Numbered from the stretch's first letter, positions 11,935 through 22,891 are shown. The stretch: DNA of 64,000 nucleotides from Prostheceraeus crozeri (GCA_907163375.1 CAJQUW010003035.1:238470-302469), one strand, 5' to 3'. Notes: generated from the letters alone by a model not told the origin. Numbers and translations are program-made.

Positions 11935-13607
11935 CAGATTGTTTCATAAAAAATGGATCACCCTTAAACATCGCCTTAACTTCAACTTTGTCTAACTCCG
12001 CCAAACTTGATCGAATTTCTCTGAAATTTGGAAGATATGTTAGTTGTGCTTACTAATATCATTGTTGGAAATTTCAAGAATATGAATATTCATGAATATT
12101 GAGTTGTTTTCCTGTTATAGATAAAAAAGTAGTAGATAATTTGATCTTCATTTAGCAATGTTACACAAAATCATACCTCACTCTTATAAAATTACATTTG
12201 TTTCCTTTGTTATGTAATATGTTGTTCTACAAGCCAAAAGCTATCAAGCAAAACAAAAATAAAGAAAATCGGTCAATCAGAGCCAGTATAGCACCATTAT
12301 TCATCAACAATAATGTAACTGCTACATGCGATTAACTGGACTTCATGTTCCATAGCTTCCTGACTTCGTTGCGGTGGTGTTGGCAGCACTCCTGATTGCT
12401 TTCAGCTAGAAATCTATCTCTTACCGGTTGAAAACAATACAAAGCACAAATGAACAATAACGAGATCGCATTCACAAAAGGCAAAGTGTCAGCCTTGCTA
12501 GAACTAGGGTTTTCTTTGCGAGCTACAAGAAAGCGACTAAATGTCCCTTACACAAATGTGCATCGATGGCATAATGATGATTTTCGACTCTGTCGTAAAG
12601 AGGGCTCTGGCCGTCCACGCAAAACATCCAAACGTAGAGACCGCTTAATTTTGAGGTTTGTTAAAGTTGATCCAAGTCTCTCGTTAACTGAGATGGCTGC
12701 ACTAGTCTCATCTATTTCTAAGTCCACTATTCGTAGAAGACTTATTGAGTCGAATTTCAAGAGCTGTAAGAGGCCCTCTCAGATCGAATTATCAGATCAG
12801 CATACAAAAAGACGTCTCAGATGGGCAATGAGTCATTGTCACTGGCGAAATCAATGGGATCGGGTTGTCTGGTCTGATGAGGCATCAGTCCGTCTGAAGG
12901 ATAGTGATGGTCGATTGAGATTATGGATAAAATCTGATCAGGAAATTCCGAGACATTTACATCGTCCCCGGGTACAAGGTGGTGCGACTCTACTGATTTG
13001 GGCTGGCATTTGGACTAATGGCCGCTCTGAACTTCACATACAGTAAGGAACCATGAATTCTGAACGAATGTTTCTGTGAATGTTTTGCAAATGAACATTG
13101 GCCAAATGGCAGATCAACTTGGTGATCCATCGACTTGGTTATTTATGGATGATAATGCTACGTGTCACAGGAGTAGTAGAGTCAACTTATGCAAGTCTCA
13201 ATTAGGGCTTAGGACATTATCTTGGCCAGCTCGTTCTCCTGATCTGAATCCCATAGAAAATGTATGGAGTATTCTAAAACGTAACGTTCGTCGTTCACTG
13301 CTACCTACAGATGGCGTATCACAACTTACGTCACTGTTAAAAAGAGAGTGGAGAAAGTTAGATCAGTCAAAAATCAACGATGTCATCAAATCAATGCCTA
13401 GACGAATTGGCAATGTCATTGACAATAAGGGTAGGGCCACAAAATATTAGCTTCTTAAGAACCGTTACTGTATCATAGCTTATCAGATTATATAAGGACA
13501 TTTAAATATATTAGGGACATGAAATAACATGAAAAATGCTTTCTGTATCATACTTATGTTTTGTTTAGTCAAATTTTAGGATGATCCACTTTTTATGAAA
13601 CGGACTG
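11935..13607 (+). mobile_element. Tc1-family transposon, copy 1 (1673 bp)
   Basis: Terminal inverted repeats start CAGATTGTTTCATAAAAA on the left and end TTTTTATGAAACGGACTG on the right. TA target duplications lie at 11933-11934 and 13608-13609. The element encloses a transposase pseudogene. It is very similar to the copy at 33455-35109, so the family moved recently in this genome. Confidence 0.95.
12450..13450 (+). pseudogene. Tc1-type DD34E transposase, broken
   Basis: The protein begins at an ATG with an N-terminal helix-turn-helix region. It carries the GRPR motif (residues 54-57) and a second DNA-binding segment, then the catalytic core. The first Asp is D143 in VVWSDEAS, the second is in FMDDNATCH, and the Glu is in SPDLNPIENVW. 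Exactly 34 residues separate the second Asp and the Glu, which is the DD34E signature of Tc1. It is broken by an in-frame TAA at 13044-13046, followed about 20 bp later by a ~5 bp length difference relative to copy 2, which moves the distal half into another frame. The overall span (1001 nt) fits a parental frame of ~331 codons plus the insertion. It would cut and paste the element at TA sites if intact. Confidence 0.95.
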
Positions 13608-13609
13608 TA

Positions 13610-14553
13610 CATTCTTACTGAGCAATTAAGTTTCTAGGTCAATATTTCACTTGCTAATTTTCTATGAAGGTCGTTCATAACTCTTTAACTCTAAATTAGA
13701 CAGCCTCAGCTATGGAATGAAGGCTGCCTAATTTAACTATGCTATACCAATGAGGCATGAATACTTCACTATTCATCTTCCAATTCCGAGTGAGAATGGA
13801 ATGCCTTTCAAAATTTAATCTCCTGAACATGTGAAGTTCTCAGTTGCATGAAATGCATATAAGCACGTAATAGATTTGAATTTTCCAGAGATAAACATCT
13901 TAAATTAGATATTCGATGTGGCACGTTTAGGCTCAATGTGGAATAATTTCCAATAAAATGATCAATGTATATCGTGTAGGCCTACCTGCCGACGTCATTT
14001 AAAACGCGATATAGAACTGTCTACACTGCACCCATCTTCAACGTGCGTAATTTAGCTATTGGTACAATGTGGGAAAAATAAGACAACAACGTATCCCGCA
14101 TTGATGATGTTTGCATCGATGCATCTGAAAATGCCCTAGGAATCTCAGTTAGCCTATACATCTGTATTCATCGCATTATTGTCCGCCTTTTTCCTACATC
14201 GTTGCCCAGTCCATTTTAATCACGCAAAATATCACATGTTCAGGCGCTTACACGCCCTCAAATATCCTACATCATTGTCCTATAAAAATCCATGCTCATG
14301 TTGCATTGCTACCATTTTTATTCCCTACTGGTTTATACATGGCAGTAATGTTTGAATTTGAAAATTTCTATCTTTCTAGATGTCTATGCAAGCTGCATGA
14401 TAGCTAATTCCGACTAAGCTATTGATGGCTTAAAGGGTTGTTTGAATAGATTGAGATGTTATTAGCGATTTTTGTATTCACAAAACTTAAATCGAAAGGT
14501 CTGAAATAAATTTTTAACGAATTAAGACAAATAACCTGGCAATTGACAAATTT
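13610..14553. other. No gene; diverged repeat and small hairpin
   Basis: A small hairpin pairs AAATTAGACAGCCT with AGGCTGCCTAATTT (about 13694-13735). About 14038-14190 is a diverged copy of 10035-10195. Nothing else was seen. Confidence 0.5.
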
Positions 14554-14586
14554 ATGAAATCTCAACAGATGTAACCACCACGAGAC
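14554..14586 (-). repeat. Inverted copy of the SINE tail
   Basis: The reverse complement matches the tail of the SINE below (GTCTCGTGGTGGTT.CATC and TGTTGAGATTT) with one or two differences. It starts near the predicted cleavage site of the hammerhead-like motif. A second truncated SINE insertion is likely. Confidence 0.6.
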
Positions 14587-14718
14587 ATATGCACATATGT
14601 AATGAGTAGCGCCTGCGTGAAGCGCCTCAATCTCGGATGCGGTATTCAGCGATTGCAGAAAGCAGTCCAACCTCGACGTGCTTGCGTTAAAGCAGTGCCT
14701 TCCTGGCTAATTCACGCT

Positions 14719-14866
14719 CTCAACAGATGGTCCGGTGGCCTTGTGGTTAGAGGGTATGCTTGCACGTCCTCCAGCTCCAACGTCGCTGGTTCAAACCTAC
14801 CCACGACAGATGAAGCCCAACAGGCCGAAACATGTCTCGTGGTGGTTGCATCTGTTGAGATTTGAT
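14719..14866 (+). mobile_element. tRNA-derived SINE
   Basis: Internal Pol III promoter elements are visible. The A box is TGGCCTTGTGG (14736-14746) and the B box is GGTTCAAACC (14788-14797), 52 bp apart as in tRNAs with a long variable arm. The tRNA-like head is followed by a tail with a hammerhead-like fold and the segment GGTGGTTGCATCTGTTGAG. The outermost CTCAACAGATG (14719-14729) is the exact reverse complement of CATCTGTTGAG (14850-14860), so the transcript could close on itself. No TSD was identified. Confidence 0.7.
14801..14842 (+). ncRNA. Hammerhead-ribozyme-like motif in SINE tail
   Basis: The order of parts matches a type I hammerhead with minimal stem III. Stem I is CCACGA, paired perfectly with TCGTGG. 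The core is CAGATGA (canonical CUGAUGA with one substitution). Stem II is GCC-CAACA-GGC. GAAA follows, then CAT, then a GTC cleavage triplet immediately before the stem I partner. The U-to-A change in the core and an A.C pair at the base of stem II suggest this copy is weak or inactive. Confidence 0.5.
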
Positions 14867-14875
14867 GAATATGTA

Positions 14876-14985
14876 ATAGTTTTCTCTTTGAATACATACA
14901 CAGACCTGTATAAAGCTTTCAATTGTGAAATCATTCTTTCAAAATTCAATCTACGGGGTATATATAAATATGCACTTCATGCAAC
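14876..14985 (+). repeat. Dispersed repeat shared with 53205-53315
   Basis: Both loci share a 'ACATACACAGAC' block, a degenerate 'AAAGC.TT.AATTG' block and TATATATAAATATGCA in the same order. Old interspersed repeat of unknown class. Confidence 0.6.
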
Positions 14986-16505
14986 ATCTGAGAGTTTATG
15001 ATTCAAGCATCGAAGAAAATTGCCCAAAATTTCATCCTACTCTCTCTGAAAAGGACAGTTTTTCTTCTGCATCCATTTTCACACAATGCAGTTTTTAAAT
15101 CACAAAAGGAAACACCACGCGCAGAAAACATCTTTTGTTAGCCAGAATCAATTCCATTTAATAAACGATTCCAACTTAAACCTTTCACTTATCCCCAAAG
15201 CTTCAATTAATTTGCATATGAGAGAAAGACGAATGTGTACAAATTTATTATTGCTTCATTTGAAAAATGGAAGACCAAACAGAGGAGAGAGAGAGACCAA
15301 GCAATAGAGTTTGCCCCTCGAATCTGATCATGTATCAGTCATGATAAAGAAATGTCCTCACATTGTTGCGTACGAGTGCCTTGTTAATTCTACAGAGACT
15401 TAGACTTAATGCTTCCCTTCTCCGGAGAAAATTAAAGCATGATTTGTAAGGGAAAAAGAAGAAGACGTTATGACTATTTGACTTTTCTTCAAGACGATTG
15501 ACTTGACTTTTTCTTTTTCCGTCCCTGTTGATCGCTAAATCGTAGGATTTTGCAAATTATAACATGTTAGTGTAATTTGAATTTACAATTTATTCCGATG
15601 ATGTTGGTTCTTTCGCATTAAGTGCTTAGCAACGTCACCTTAACTTCTTTTTCATTTCATACAAATCAAATGTACTGTTTGACAAATTCATTTGATTTGA
15701 CTGAAAATTTAACTTATTAATTTAGTAGCCAGCCGAGGAAGGATAAAAAGTGTATGAGTAAGCGACTCATATCCGTTTTGCACCAATGATCCAATTTGTT
15801 TAAGGCAGAGGAAAAAATGGTACAATTTCCCTCTCTCGTAAATCTCTTTTCAAGCTTTTACACACAATAGTTATGACGCTAGTATGTTTTAACGGACCGG
15901 GGGTTCTCAGAGCGACAGTATTATCTCACTTGCCTTTGTTGTGGAAGATAATAAGAGAGTTGGTTATTTCAATTATTTCTGAGTGCATTGGAAATGTTTA
16001 AAAGGAAAAAATAACGGCTCTTTAATCACAGCACATTTGCAAAGATTCAAACTGTCTTACGTTCTTCTCTCACACAGGGGAGAAAGGTTTTAACAGAATT
16101 CAACATTTATATAAACAATGAGAAAGTCTCAAAGATATCTGTTCCCTGGATAACATTTGATGTGAACTGATCGGTGCAGTTTCACCTACATACGGGTTTT
16201 ACAAACTGATTGAGAGACTATTGAAGAAACACATCCAACACTGAACTATCAACAATAAAGGCAAACGACCTCAGTGTTTACTACCGGATGATTAGAATTC
16301 AAAATTGAGGAGCGAATGGTCACAAGAACGCTTAGATGTCTTGCTTCTTTAGTAATGAGCGGAGAATATAATGTCTGAAAAGTCAGTGACGGTGTAAGCC
16401 TACCTAAAAGTTTGTCAACATGAAAAGGAAAGAGAAAAGAATAAGAGCAGAATAAAGGAGAGAAACTAGTCAGCGCCTATTGACGCTGAAGTTTCGTACG
16501 TTTCG
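14986..16505. other. No gene recognised
   Basis: Non-coding apart from the diverged repeat at about 15128-15235. No RNA gene, tandem array or TIR pair was found. Confidence 0.55.
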
Positions 16506-16513
16506 CATGACAT

Positions 16514-16769
16514 CATAGAAATTGACAACAATAAAACCTCTAGAATGGAAATTAAGCTTCATGCAATGCACAATAACGGCACATAAATCGCACGCATTTT
16601 CACTTAGATGCACCTGCCAACGTCTGTATGATTGGGTTAGAATCAGTCACATGTGCAAATCGAAGCTTTTAATTGGTTCTTCATGCCCCAACTTAGTTCC
16701 CCCGGATGTGCCGCGACCTTGAGTCAATTTCCATTCTAGCCAACTTCAGATGAACAATCTATTTCTATG
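16514..16769 (+). mobile_element. M2 hAT-like MITE, copy 1 (256 bp)
   Basis: Begins CATAGAAATTGACAACAA and ends CAATCTATTTCTATG, giving short TIRs (CATAGAAAT). It is flanked by a perfect 8-bp duplication CATGACAT (16506-16513, 16770-16777), diagnostic of hAT-type integration. It is nearly identical, and equal in length, to the copy at 50506-50761. It lies about 90 bp past the stop codon of the GPCR gene and could contribute to its 3' UTR. Confidence 0.9.
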
Positions 16770-16858
16770 CATGACATAGCAATTGGAATTATTTTTCCAT
16801 AGAGGTCAGAAAGAAAGTTATTCTCTCACTTGTATGAATATTGATTGGAAGACATCGA

Positions 16859-17782
16859 TTACGCCGGCTGCACACTTCCAACGCGATTGTTTAGGCATGA
16901 CATTGAAGTGCGGAATGCTTCTCGGAATCCAGTGCTAACCAACCAGAATACAAAGAAATTCGTTGCGTTACTCGTGTCTTTCAAAACTTCAAGGCAGCGG
17001 ACGATGAACATGCGCTTTTCCAATGAAATGAAAGTATTCAGACTTACTAAAACAAATGTGGCAAACATCACAATCAGTAGTGTTACAACGGCTATTTGAA
17101 ATATACAGATAGCTATGGCCATTTTCGTAGCATTCAATGCTCTCTCCGCTAAATTTCCATTCTGATTCTGTTGATTGAGATTCTGGCTGCTGTCACGTAA
17201 TACATGCATGGTCAAAACGCTTAAAACTGCTGACAGGATGACTGGAAAAAATATTGTTAATGTTGGATTTGTTGTAATCACGATAGAATATCTGATAGTA
17301 AGGAAACAAGATCGTCCATTGAAATTCACGTTAAAAATGTAATGAAGTAACGCTAGATTTAAAATTCCAATCGTAATAATCATGAGAACGGTTCCAGTAA
17401 TTGACTTGAAGATATTCTTCTTTGTAGGGAACTTGACACAAACATATCTTTCCACACTGATCAAAAGAAGTATCCAAGCTGAAAAGCCTTGTGTCCAATT
17501 TCTTGCTAGATTTGATAAGATGCACCCGATCTTACTTTGACCATTCCATGCATGATTGACACCAACGTGTAAACAAGCAATTATTCCAGGCCAGATAAGT
17601 ACTAAAGTATCGGATACAGAGAGGATGTAAAACAAGATCTTTGTCGTTTTCCGCAATGAATGGAAGTGATACAAAGTGTATATTGCAAGGCAGTTTGTTA
17701 TGACTCCAATAACGATGATGATTGAGCCATAGATTGCCCAAAAAGCTCCAAAAATCTGATAAAATGTTGTCGAGTTGCTCAT
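16859..17782 (-). CDS. Class A (rhodopsin-like) G-protein-coupled receptor
   Basis: Intronless 307-residue seven-helix receptor, expected at the plasma membrane and coupling an extracellular ligand to G proteins. The ATG at 17782 is used; the four codons before it include no ATG. Helix landmarks: TM1 ~14-38 with GVITN (N30); TM2 ~48-70 with SVSD (D58); C87 at the start of TM3 and C159 in loop 2, the conserved disulphide pair; ERY at 111-113 (the DRY variant); TM5 with P180; TM6 ~217-245. TM7 ends NFFVF (275-279) in place of NPxxY and is followed by a GFREAF helix-8 start. N3 is a possible glycosylation site. TM6 lacks the usual CWxP proline. The style resembles invertebrate peptide-receptor-like orphan GPCRs. 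The ligand cannot be told. It is intact, unlike everything around it, which argues it is a real gene. Confidence 0.93.
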   Translation of the reverse strand: MSNSTTFYQIFGAFWAIYGSIIIVIGVITNCLAIYTLYHFHSLRKTTKILFYILSVSDTLVLIWPGIIACLHVGVNHAWNGQSKIGCILSNLARNWTQGFSAWILLLISVERYVCVKFPTKKNIFKSITGTVLMIITIGILNLALLHYIFNVNFNGRSCFLTIRYSIVITTNPTLTIFFPVILSAVLSVLTMHVLRDSSQNLNQQNQNGNLAERALNATKMAIAICIFQIAVVTLLIVMFATFVLVSLNTFISLEKRMFIVRCLEVLKDTSNATNFFVFWLVSTGFREAFRTSMSCLNNRVGSVQPA

Positions 17783-17824
17783 TTTAAAAATCAACGCTTG
17801 TGAATGATTTGATAATCATGACGC

Positions 17825-18461
17825 TCTTTATATACATACATTTCGTTAACACCTTGGTCGACTACCAATTGATAATCAAAATATCAGAAAATGTACTCAA
17901 AAATACCCACCATCTCTAAGTGATTGCGAAACTGGAAATTGCATCACACTTTTCCATTTCAATTGATAATTAAACATTTTTGAGCGATAACCAAAAGCGA
18001 TTTCGAGAAGAGGCCTTAGATAATAAAATCTCGCTTTTCATCTTCGCAATTCACACGCAGTAAAATGTCTTGACGCAAACAAAAGTGCTAAAAACACCGT
18101 GTCACTTTATGATCGATAGTTCTATTCTATGACGTAGCTGAAACATAAATATATAAATGTATAAATGGTCTTTATATACATACATTTCGTTCACACCTTG
18201 GTCAACTACCAATTGATAATCAAAATATCAGAAAATGTACTCAAAAATACCCACCATCTCTGAGTGATTACGAAACTGGAAATTGCATCACACTTTTCCA
18301 TTTCAATTGATAATTAGACATTTTAAAGCAATAAACTAAAAAATGTTCAAACAATGCCTAAGATATTCAAATCTCGCTTTGACAGTCAATTCACACGCAG
18401 TAAAATGTCTTGATGTAGACAAAAGTGTTGAAAATACCGTGTCACTTTATGATCGATAGTT
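17825..18461 (-). repeat. Tandemly duplicated GPCR promoter region
   Basis: Two ~295 bp units, 17825-18121 and 18169-18461, are separated by ~47 bp. Both begin TCTTTATATACATACATTTCG and both end GATCGATAGTT on the plus strand. The first ~155 bp is almost identical; the middle is more diverged, including the TCTCGCTTT and GTAAAATGTCTTGA blocks. Each unit contains the TATA motif and paired CAATTGATAAT boxes. The copy further from the gene has no receptor frame next to it. Confidence 0.85.
17826..17834 (-). promoter_or_regulatory. TATA box of the GPCR gene
   Basis: TATATAAAG on the minus strand lies 44-52 bp before the ATG. This would place transcription initiation about 15 bp before the start codon. 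The same sequence recurs in the duplicated promoter unit at about 18170. Confidence 0.6.
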
Positions 18462-18469
18462 ATTTACTA

Positions 18470-18714
18470 TTAAAACTGCATTATAATGAGTATATATACA
18501 TATATAATGAGTATAATAATATTTACTATTTCTAACTACGTTATAAACTATTAAAAGTACATTTACGATGTCCATGCAAAATACAATTAGATAGTGACGT
18601 TTAGGATATAGTTGATGAGGCGCTTTTGAGATTTATCAGAACGAACATTTTTCCTAAGCCTCGCTCATCGTCTATTAAGCATTCTTATGAGTGGTGATAG
18701 AAATAATCGACTCT
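18470..18714. other. No gene recognised
   Basis: AT-rich stretch with an imperfect direct repeat of ATAATGAGTATA around 18483-18515. Nothing else was seen. Confidence 0.5.
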
Positions 18715-18950
18715 GAAACTTTGCACGATTTGGTGTGTTCAATGCTCAACTGGTTGTTTATTGTTCAATTGCTATGGTATTTTGTCAGCAGATTGTGCCA
18801 TCCCAATACTTTCTTTCTGGTCAAACCACAGGCTGTTTATTGTTCGATTGCTATGGTATTTTGTCAGCAGATTGTGCCTTTTCATTAACGTTATATCTTC
18901 AAATGCTTCCTTTCTAGTCACACAGAAGAAGATCCGGCCTGTCCAAATCA
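18715..18950 (+). mobile_element. H1 hAT-like element, diverged and internally duplicated
   Basis: Resembles the H1 3' half. The phrase GTTTATTGTTC.ATTGCTATG plus TTTTGTCAGCAGATTGTGCC occurs twice (about 18756 and 18834), an internal ~78 bp duplication. It ends near GGCCTGTCCAAATC, a decayed terminus. Confidence 0.65.
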
Positions 18951-19516
18951 GGGAGGGGACTTGACAAGACATCGCTGTCATTCGCAGATTAACAAATACA
19001 CTGCTCCAGATACAAAATTCTCAAATGCTGATTTCTCAGTCTGACAAATCCCACAGGCTGTGGATTGTACAATTGGAAACATTATATTGAGGTCATGAAA
19101 GCACCTGTTTGAGAAAAACGTTGCCGAAGTTTGAGCGGAGATTGTTCAAGACACGAAACAACATTGGCGTCCTGTTTAAATCATATTTAACATCCATTTT
19201 GTGTAATAAAATGATTTATTGCGCGAAATTGTCAATAAGGTGGACGTTGTCAGTGGAAAAGTTATTTTCACACGAATTATCTTTGAGAAATATTTTTTGC
19301 GCATTTCCGGTAAAATGTTCGTCGCTTGAAATTTGATTGATCGTCCAAAACACGAGATTGCATCAAGGTAGGGGAAACGGCAAGACTTACGGGGACCGCA
19401 AGGAATAATGTACGCCAGCATTAATTGTGAATAATGTTCTTTTCCGAAGACGGCGAAAGATTGCTGGCAATTTAGGAATTCGAAAAACTCAGCAAACTAA
19501 GATTGAGGGCGTGCAT

Positions 19517-19521
<5 letters not shown>
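18951..19521. other. No gene recognised
   Basis: Non-coding. Nothing identified. Confidence 0.5.

Positions 19522-19551
<30 letters not shown>
19522..19551 (+). repeat. (GA)15 microsatellite
   Basis: Uninterrupted GA dinucleotides. Confidence 0.95.
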
Positions 19552-19555
<4 letters not shown>

Positions 19556-19584
19556 AAAGTTTCATAGAATGATGCAATGGCTAC

Positions 19585-20570
19585 TATCCAAATAGCGACA
19601 AAGCTCTGTCGCAGTATATTGGATATCTAAAGAAAATAGCAACAAGTACGACAGCTTTGATAAAATAGAATAAAAAACATCCTTGATTCCTCGCTCGCAC
19701 TCACCTGACCCAGGAATCGAACAGAGGTCCGCGGTGGAGACGACCTCTCACCTTCTTCACTAGGCCACGCTGACCGCACTCGCCTAACCCAGGAATCGAA
19801 ACGAAGTCCGCGGTGGAAATGAGAGCTCGCATCTTCTTCACTAGACCACGCCGACCGCACTCGCCTGACCCAGGAATCGACCCGAAGTCCGCGGTGGAGA
19901 CGACCTCTCACCTTCTTCACTAGGCCACGCCAACCGCACTCGCCTAACCCAGGAATCGAAACGAAGTCCGCGGTTGAGACGAGCTCGCACCTTCTTCACT
20001 AGACCACGCTGACCGCACTCGCCTGACCCAGGAGTCGACCCGAAGTCCGCGGTGGAGACGAGCTCGCACCTTCTTCACTAGGCCACGCCGACCGCACTCG
20101 CCTGACCCAGGAATCGACCCGAAGTCCGCGGTGGAGACGACCTCTCACCTTCTTCACTAGGCCACGCCAACCGCACTCGCCTGACCCAGGAATTGAACCG
20201 AAGTCCGCGGTGGAGACGAGCTCGCACCTTCTTCACTAGGCCACGCCGACCGCATTCGCCTGACCCAGGAATCGACCCGAAGTCCGGGGTAGAGGCGAGC
20301 TCGCACCTTCTTCACTAGGCCACGCCGACCGCATTCGCCTAACCCAGGAAAGGACCCGAAGTCCGCGGTGGAGACGAGCTCGCACCTTCTTCACTAGGCC
20401 ACGCCGACCGCACTCGCCTGACCCAGGAATCGACCCGAAGTCCGCGGTGGAGACAAGCCCGCACCTTCTTCACTAGGCCACGCCGACCGCACTCGCCTGA
20501 CCCAGGAATTGAACCGAAATCCGCGGTGGAGACGAGCTCGCACCTTCTTCACTCAGCCACGCTGACGGTG
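19585..20570 (-). repeat. tRNA-like minisatellite array, locus 1 (11 x ~79 bp)
   Basis: Eleven units of ~79 bp lie between about 19690 and 20570. On the minus strand each has an A-box-like TGGCCTAGTGAAG and, ~43 bp on, a B-box-like sequence (GGTTCAATTCC in the best units, GGGTCGATTCC or GTTTCGATTCC in others). Unit length and box spacing are those of a tRNA. The left flank (19590-19690) resembles the reverse complement of the right flank of locus 2, down to ACATCCTTGATTCC next to the array, so both arrays belong to one element family. The right end at 20570 runs into unrelated sequence without the partner flank. Confidence 0.85.
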
Positions 20571-20977
20571 CAAAGGGAATCCACATATACACTCTGACTG
20601 AAATACAGCATGGATGATAATAGCAGAGGCCTATACGGCTACATATAGTTAATACTTCCGAAAATGCACATGTTTCAGTTTTTGAGTTACTGTATAAAAC
20701 GTTGTACGACTCTTTCACAGAAAAGCAACTATTTACTCAATTAAAATGAATGATTAATCTGCACGTTTCACTGATTCTTATGATTTTCCGGAAGTGCAAA
20801 TCGAAGCTTGCCACTATGAATGATTACCAACATGAATATTGATGTCACATAGGTAATGTTACGCACATGCCTTTAAATCAGAGATTTCTCCAACCAAAGC
20901 TGCACAGATATACTAATTTGATTATATATATTTGTAGCAAAAGCAATTACTTACCAAGTTCTTGAAGCAAACAACTA
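20571..20977. other. No gene recognised
   Basis: Non-coding stretch between two minisatellites. Nothing identified. Confidence 0.5.
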
Positions 20978-21262
20978 AGTTTACCAAGATCTCAGATGTG
21001 GGAACCAAAGCCTACCAAGATCTCTAATGTGGAAACCGAATCTTGCCAAGATCTCTAATGTGGGAACCAAAGCTTACCAAGATCTCTAATGTGGAAACCA
21101 AAGCCTACCAAGATCTCTAATGTGGAAACCTAATTTTTCCAAGATCTCTAATGTGGGAACCAAAGCTTGCCAAGATCTCTAATGTGGGAACCAAAGCTTA
21201 CCAAGATCTCTAATGTGGAAACCGAATCTTGCCAAGATCTCTAAGATGGAAACCATAGCCTA
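20978..21262 (+). repeat. Minisatellite, ~31 bp x 9
   Basis: Unit of the form ACCAAGATCTCTAATGTGG + GAACCAAAGCTT, with two interleaved variants (CCAAAGC and CCGAATCTTG / CCTAATTTTT). The first and last units are the most diverged. Confidence 0.95.
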
Positions 21263-22891
21263 TCAAAGTTTCCCTTCATTTTGTCCAAAGCTAATCATCA
21301 TTTTGTCATGTTCTGCATGTACTTTCCACGCATTTCTATCATACATTATATACATTATATATATACATTTGCTATGAATATGGATGCCTTGCAATTGAAA
21401 GAATTCAAGTCCAAGAAAACGGGCTTCCCATATTAACTGACATCAATATCATGCATCGGGCCTGCTCAGAAGCCACAGGACTTTGAGCATCAGGGTACCT
21501 CGCAGCATCAATACTCAGAATAAGCTGCTAAAAGGATGTAAAACTATCTGTGGGCATTAATGTCTTACCACTGCTATGAAGAGCACACGCTCGTGATTGT
21601 CTAGGGATGTACTGCTCGCCGCTCGGCGAGATAAAATAAAAGAAAGAAGCCGAAAGTGTGTTTTGAATTCGACGGAAGGAGAGAGTCAATTAGTCAAGTA
21701 TTCCATACATAGGTGACGCTCCTTCTCTTTCACTTGGCGCAGCATCAGGGCTATCGATCCTCTCTCTCTCTCTCTCCTCGGCGCTCGGAAATTTAAATCT
21801 TTCATGTAATAAAATAGATTTTGTGATAAACAAGTCTAGGAGAATTAATGTGGGGTATATGTCCGCTGACAGCGGCTGCAATATGAATGATTGTACGGAA
21901 TTGAGGATGTGGAGTGATCAGTAAACATAGTTGTTGTGTTATTGAAGCTTAATGCAGTTTCTTTACCTCTTTCACGAGGAAATTTCAAGCGAGGCTTTGC
22001 ATCGTGACTTTACGTTTGTTAAACTGCCTTTGTCGGAAGTTTTGGACGGCGCATGACTCGACAGATTACAAGGTAACAAAATACAAAATGAAGACAAGAA
22101 AACGAAACGATTAGAAATAACAGCAGTGGGAAATTAATTTTGAAAAAATGGAAAGGAGGAAATGGAATGAGGTAACGAATGTGATTCCGGGAGATTATTC
22201 TCCAGTGAAATACATTCTCTGAATTGAAAGAGATTCGAAATTGTCGTTGAAAGAGAAATTGGGTGACTTCAAAGATATCTTTGATTTTAGCTGTCAAATA
22301 TCTATGTCATCTCAATGCGGACAGTGAGGCCTCTGTAGCCCTTGTCTAATCGACAGCGAAACCCCAAAATTCGAATTAGACCATCAGACAAGAATCATTT
22401 AGAAATAATGACAACAAGGTCCCTTTTCCTCATCCAGCAGCCAGAGCTTCTGCACCTCGCAACTCAGTGGAGCTATTTAATGCCTAAATTTCATAAATTA
22501 ACACTAAAATACAAAGAAATTTCTTGCTCATACAACAGCACGTATGTCATCACAATACGACGGCATCTGTTTTCATACCACGAAGAGTATTCACAGGATT
22601 CTCGGTGAGCCAGCCCACTTGCTGGCAAAATTTGGGCGATTAAAATGCACGCTACAGCATCAAGGCGCCTGTGGCTCGTATCTATAACATCATGTGATAG
22701 GTTTTAGATATGTAGACGTTTCTTTGAGGAGACAAAATTCAAGAAGTTCAGAGACAACGGCGGCACAGTGGCTTCAGCAGATCTTAACAGTTGGTGTGTT
22801 TAACACAAAAATCGAAAGATTCTTTTCTCAGGGAACAGAAAGTCTTGATCCAATAGAGCCAATATATATATATAAAGAGAATGACAGCAAA
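21263..22891. other. No gene; short AT and CT tracts
   Basis: AT-rich TATATACATTATAT runs lie near 21338-21370 and a CT tract at about 21760-21777. Short frames show no similarity. Confidence 0.55.
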
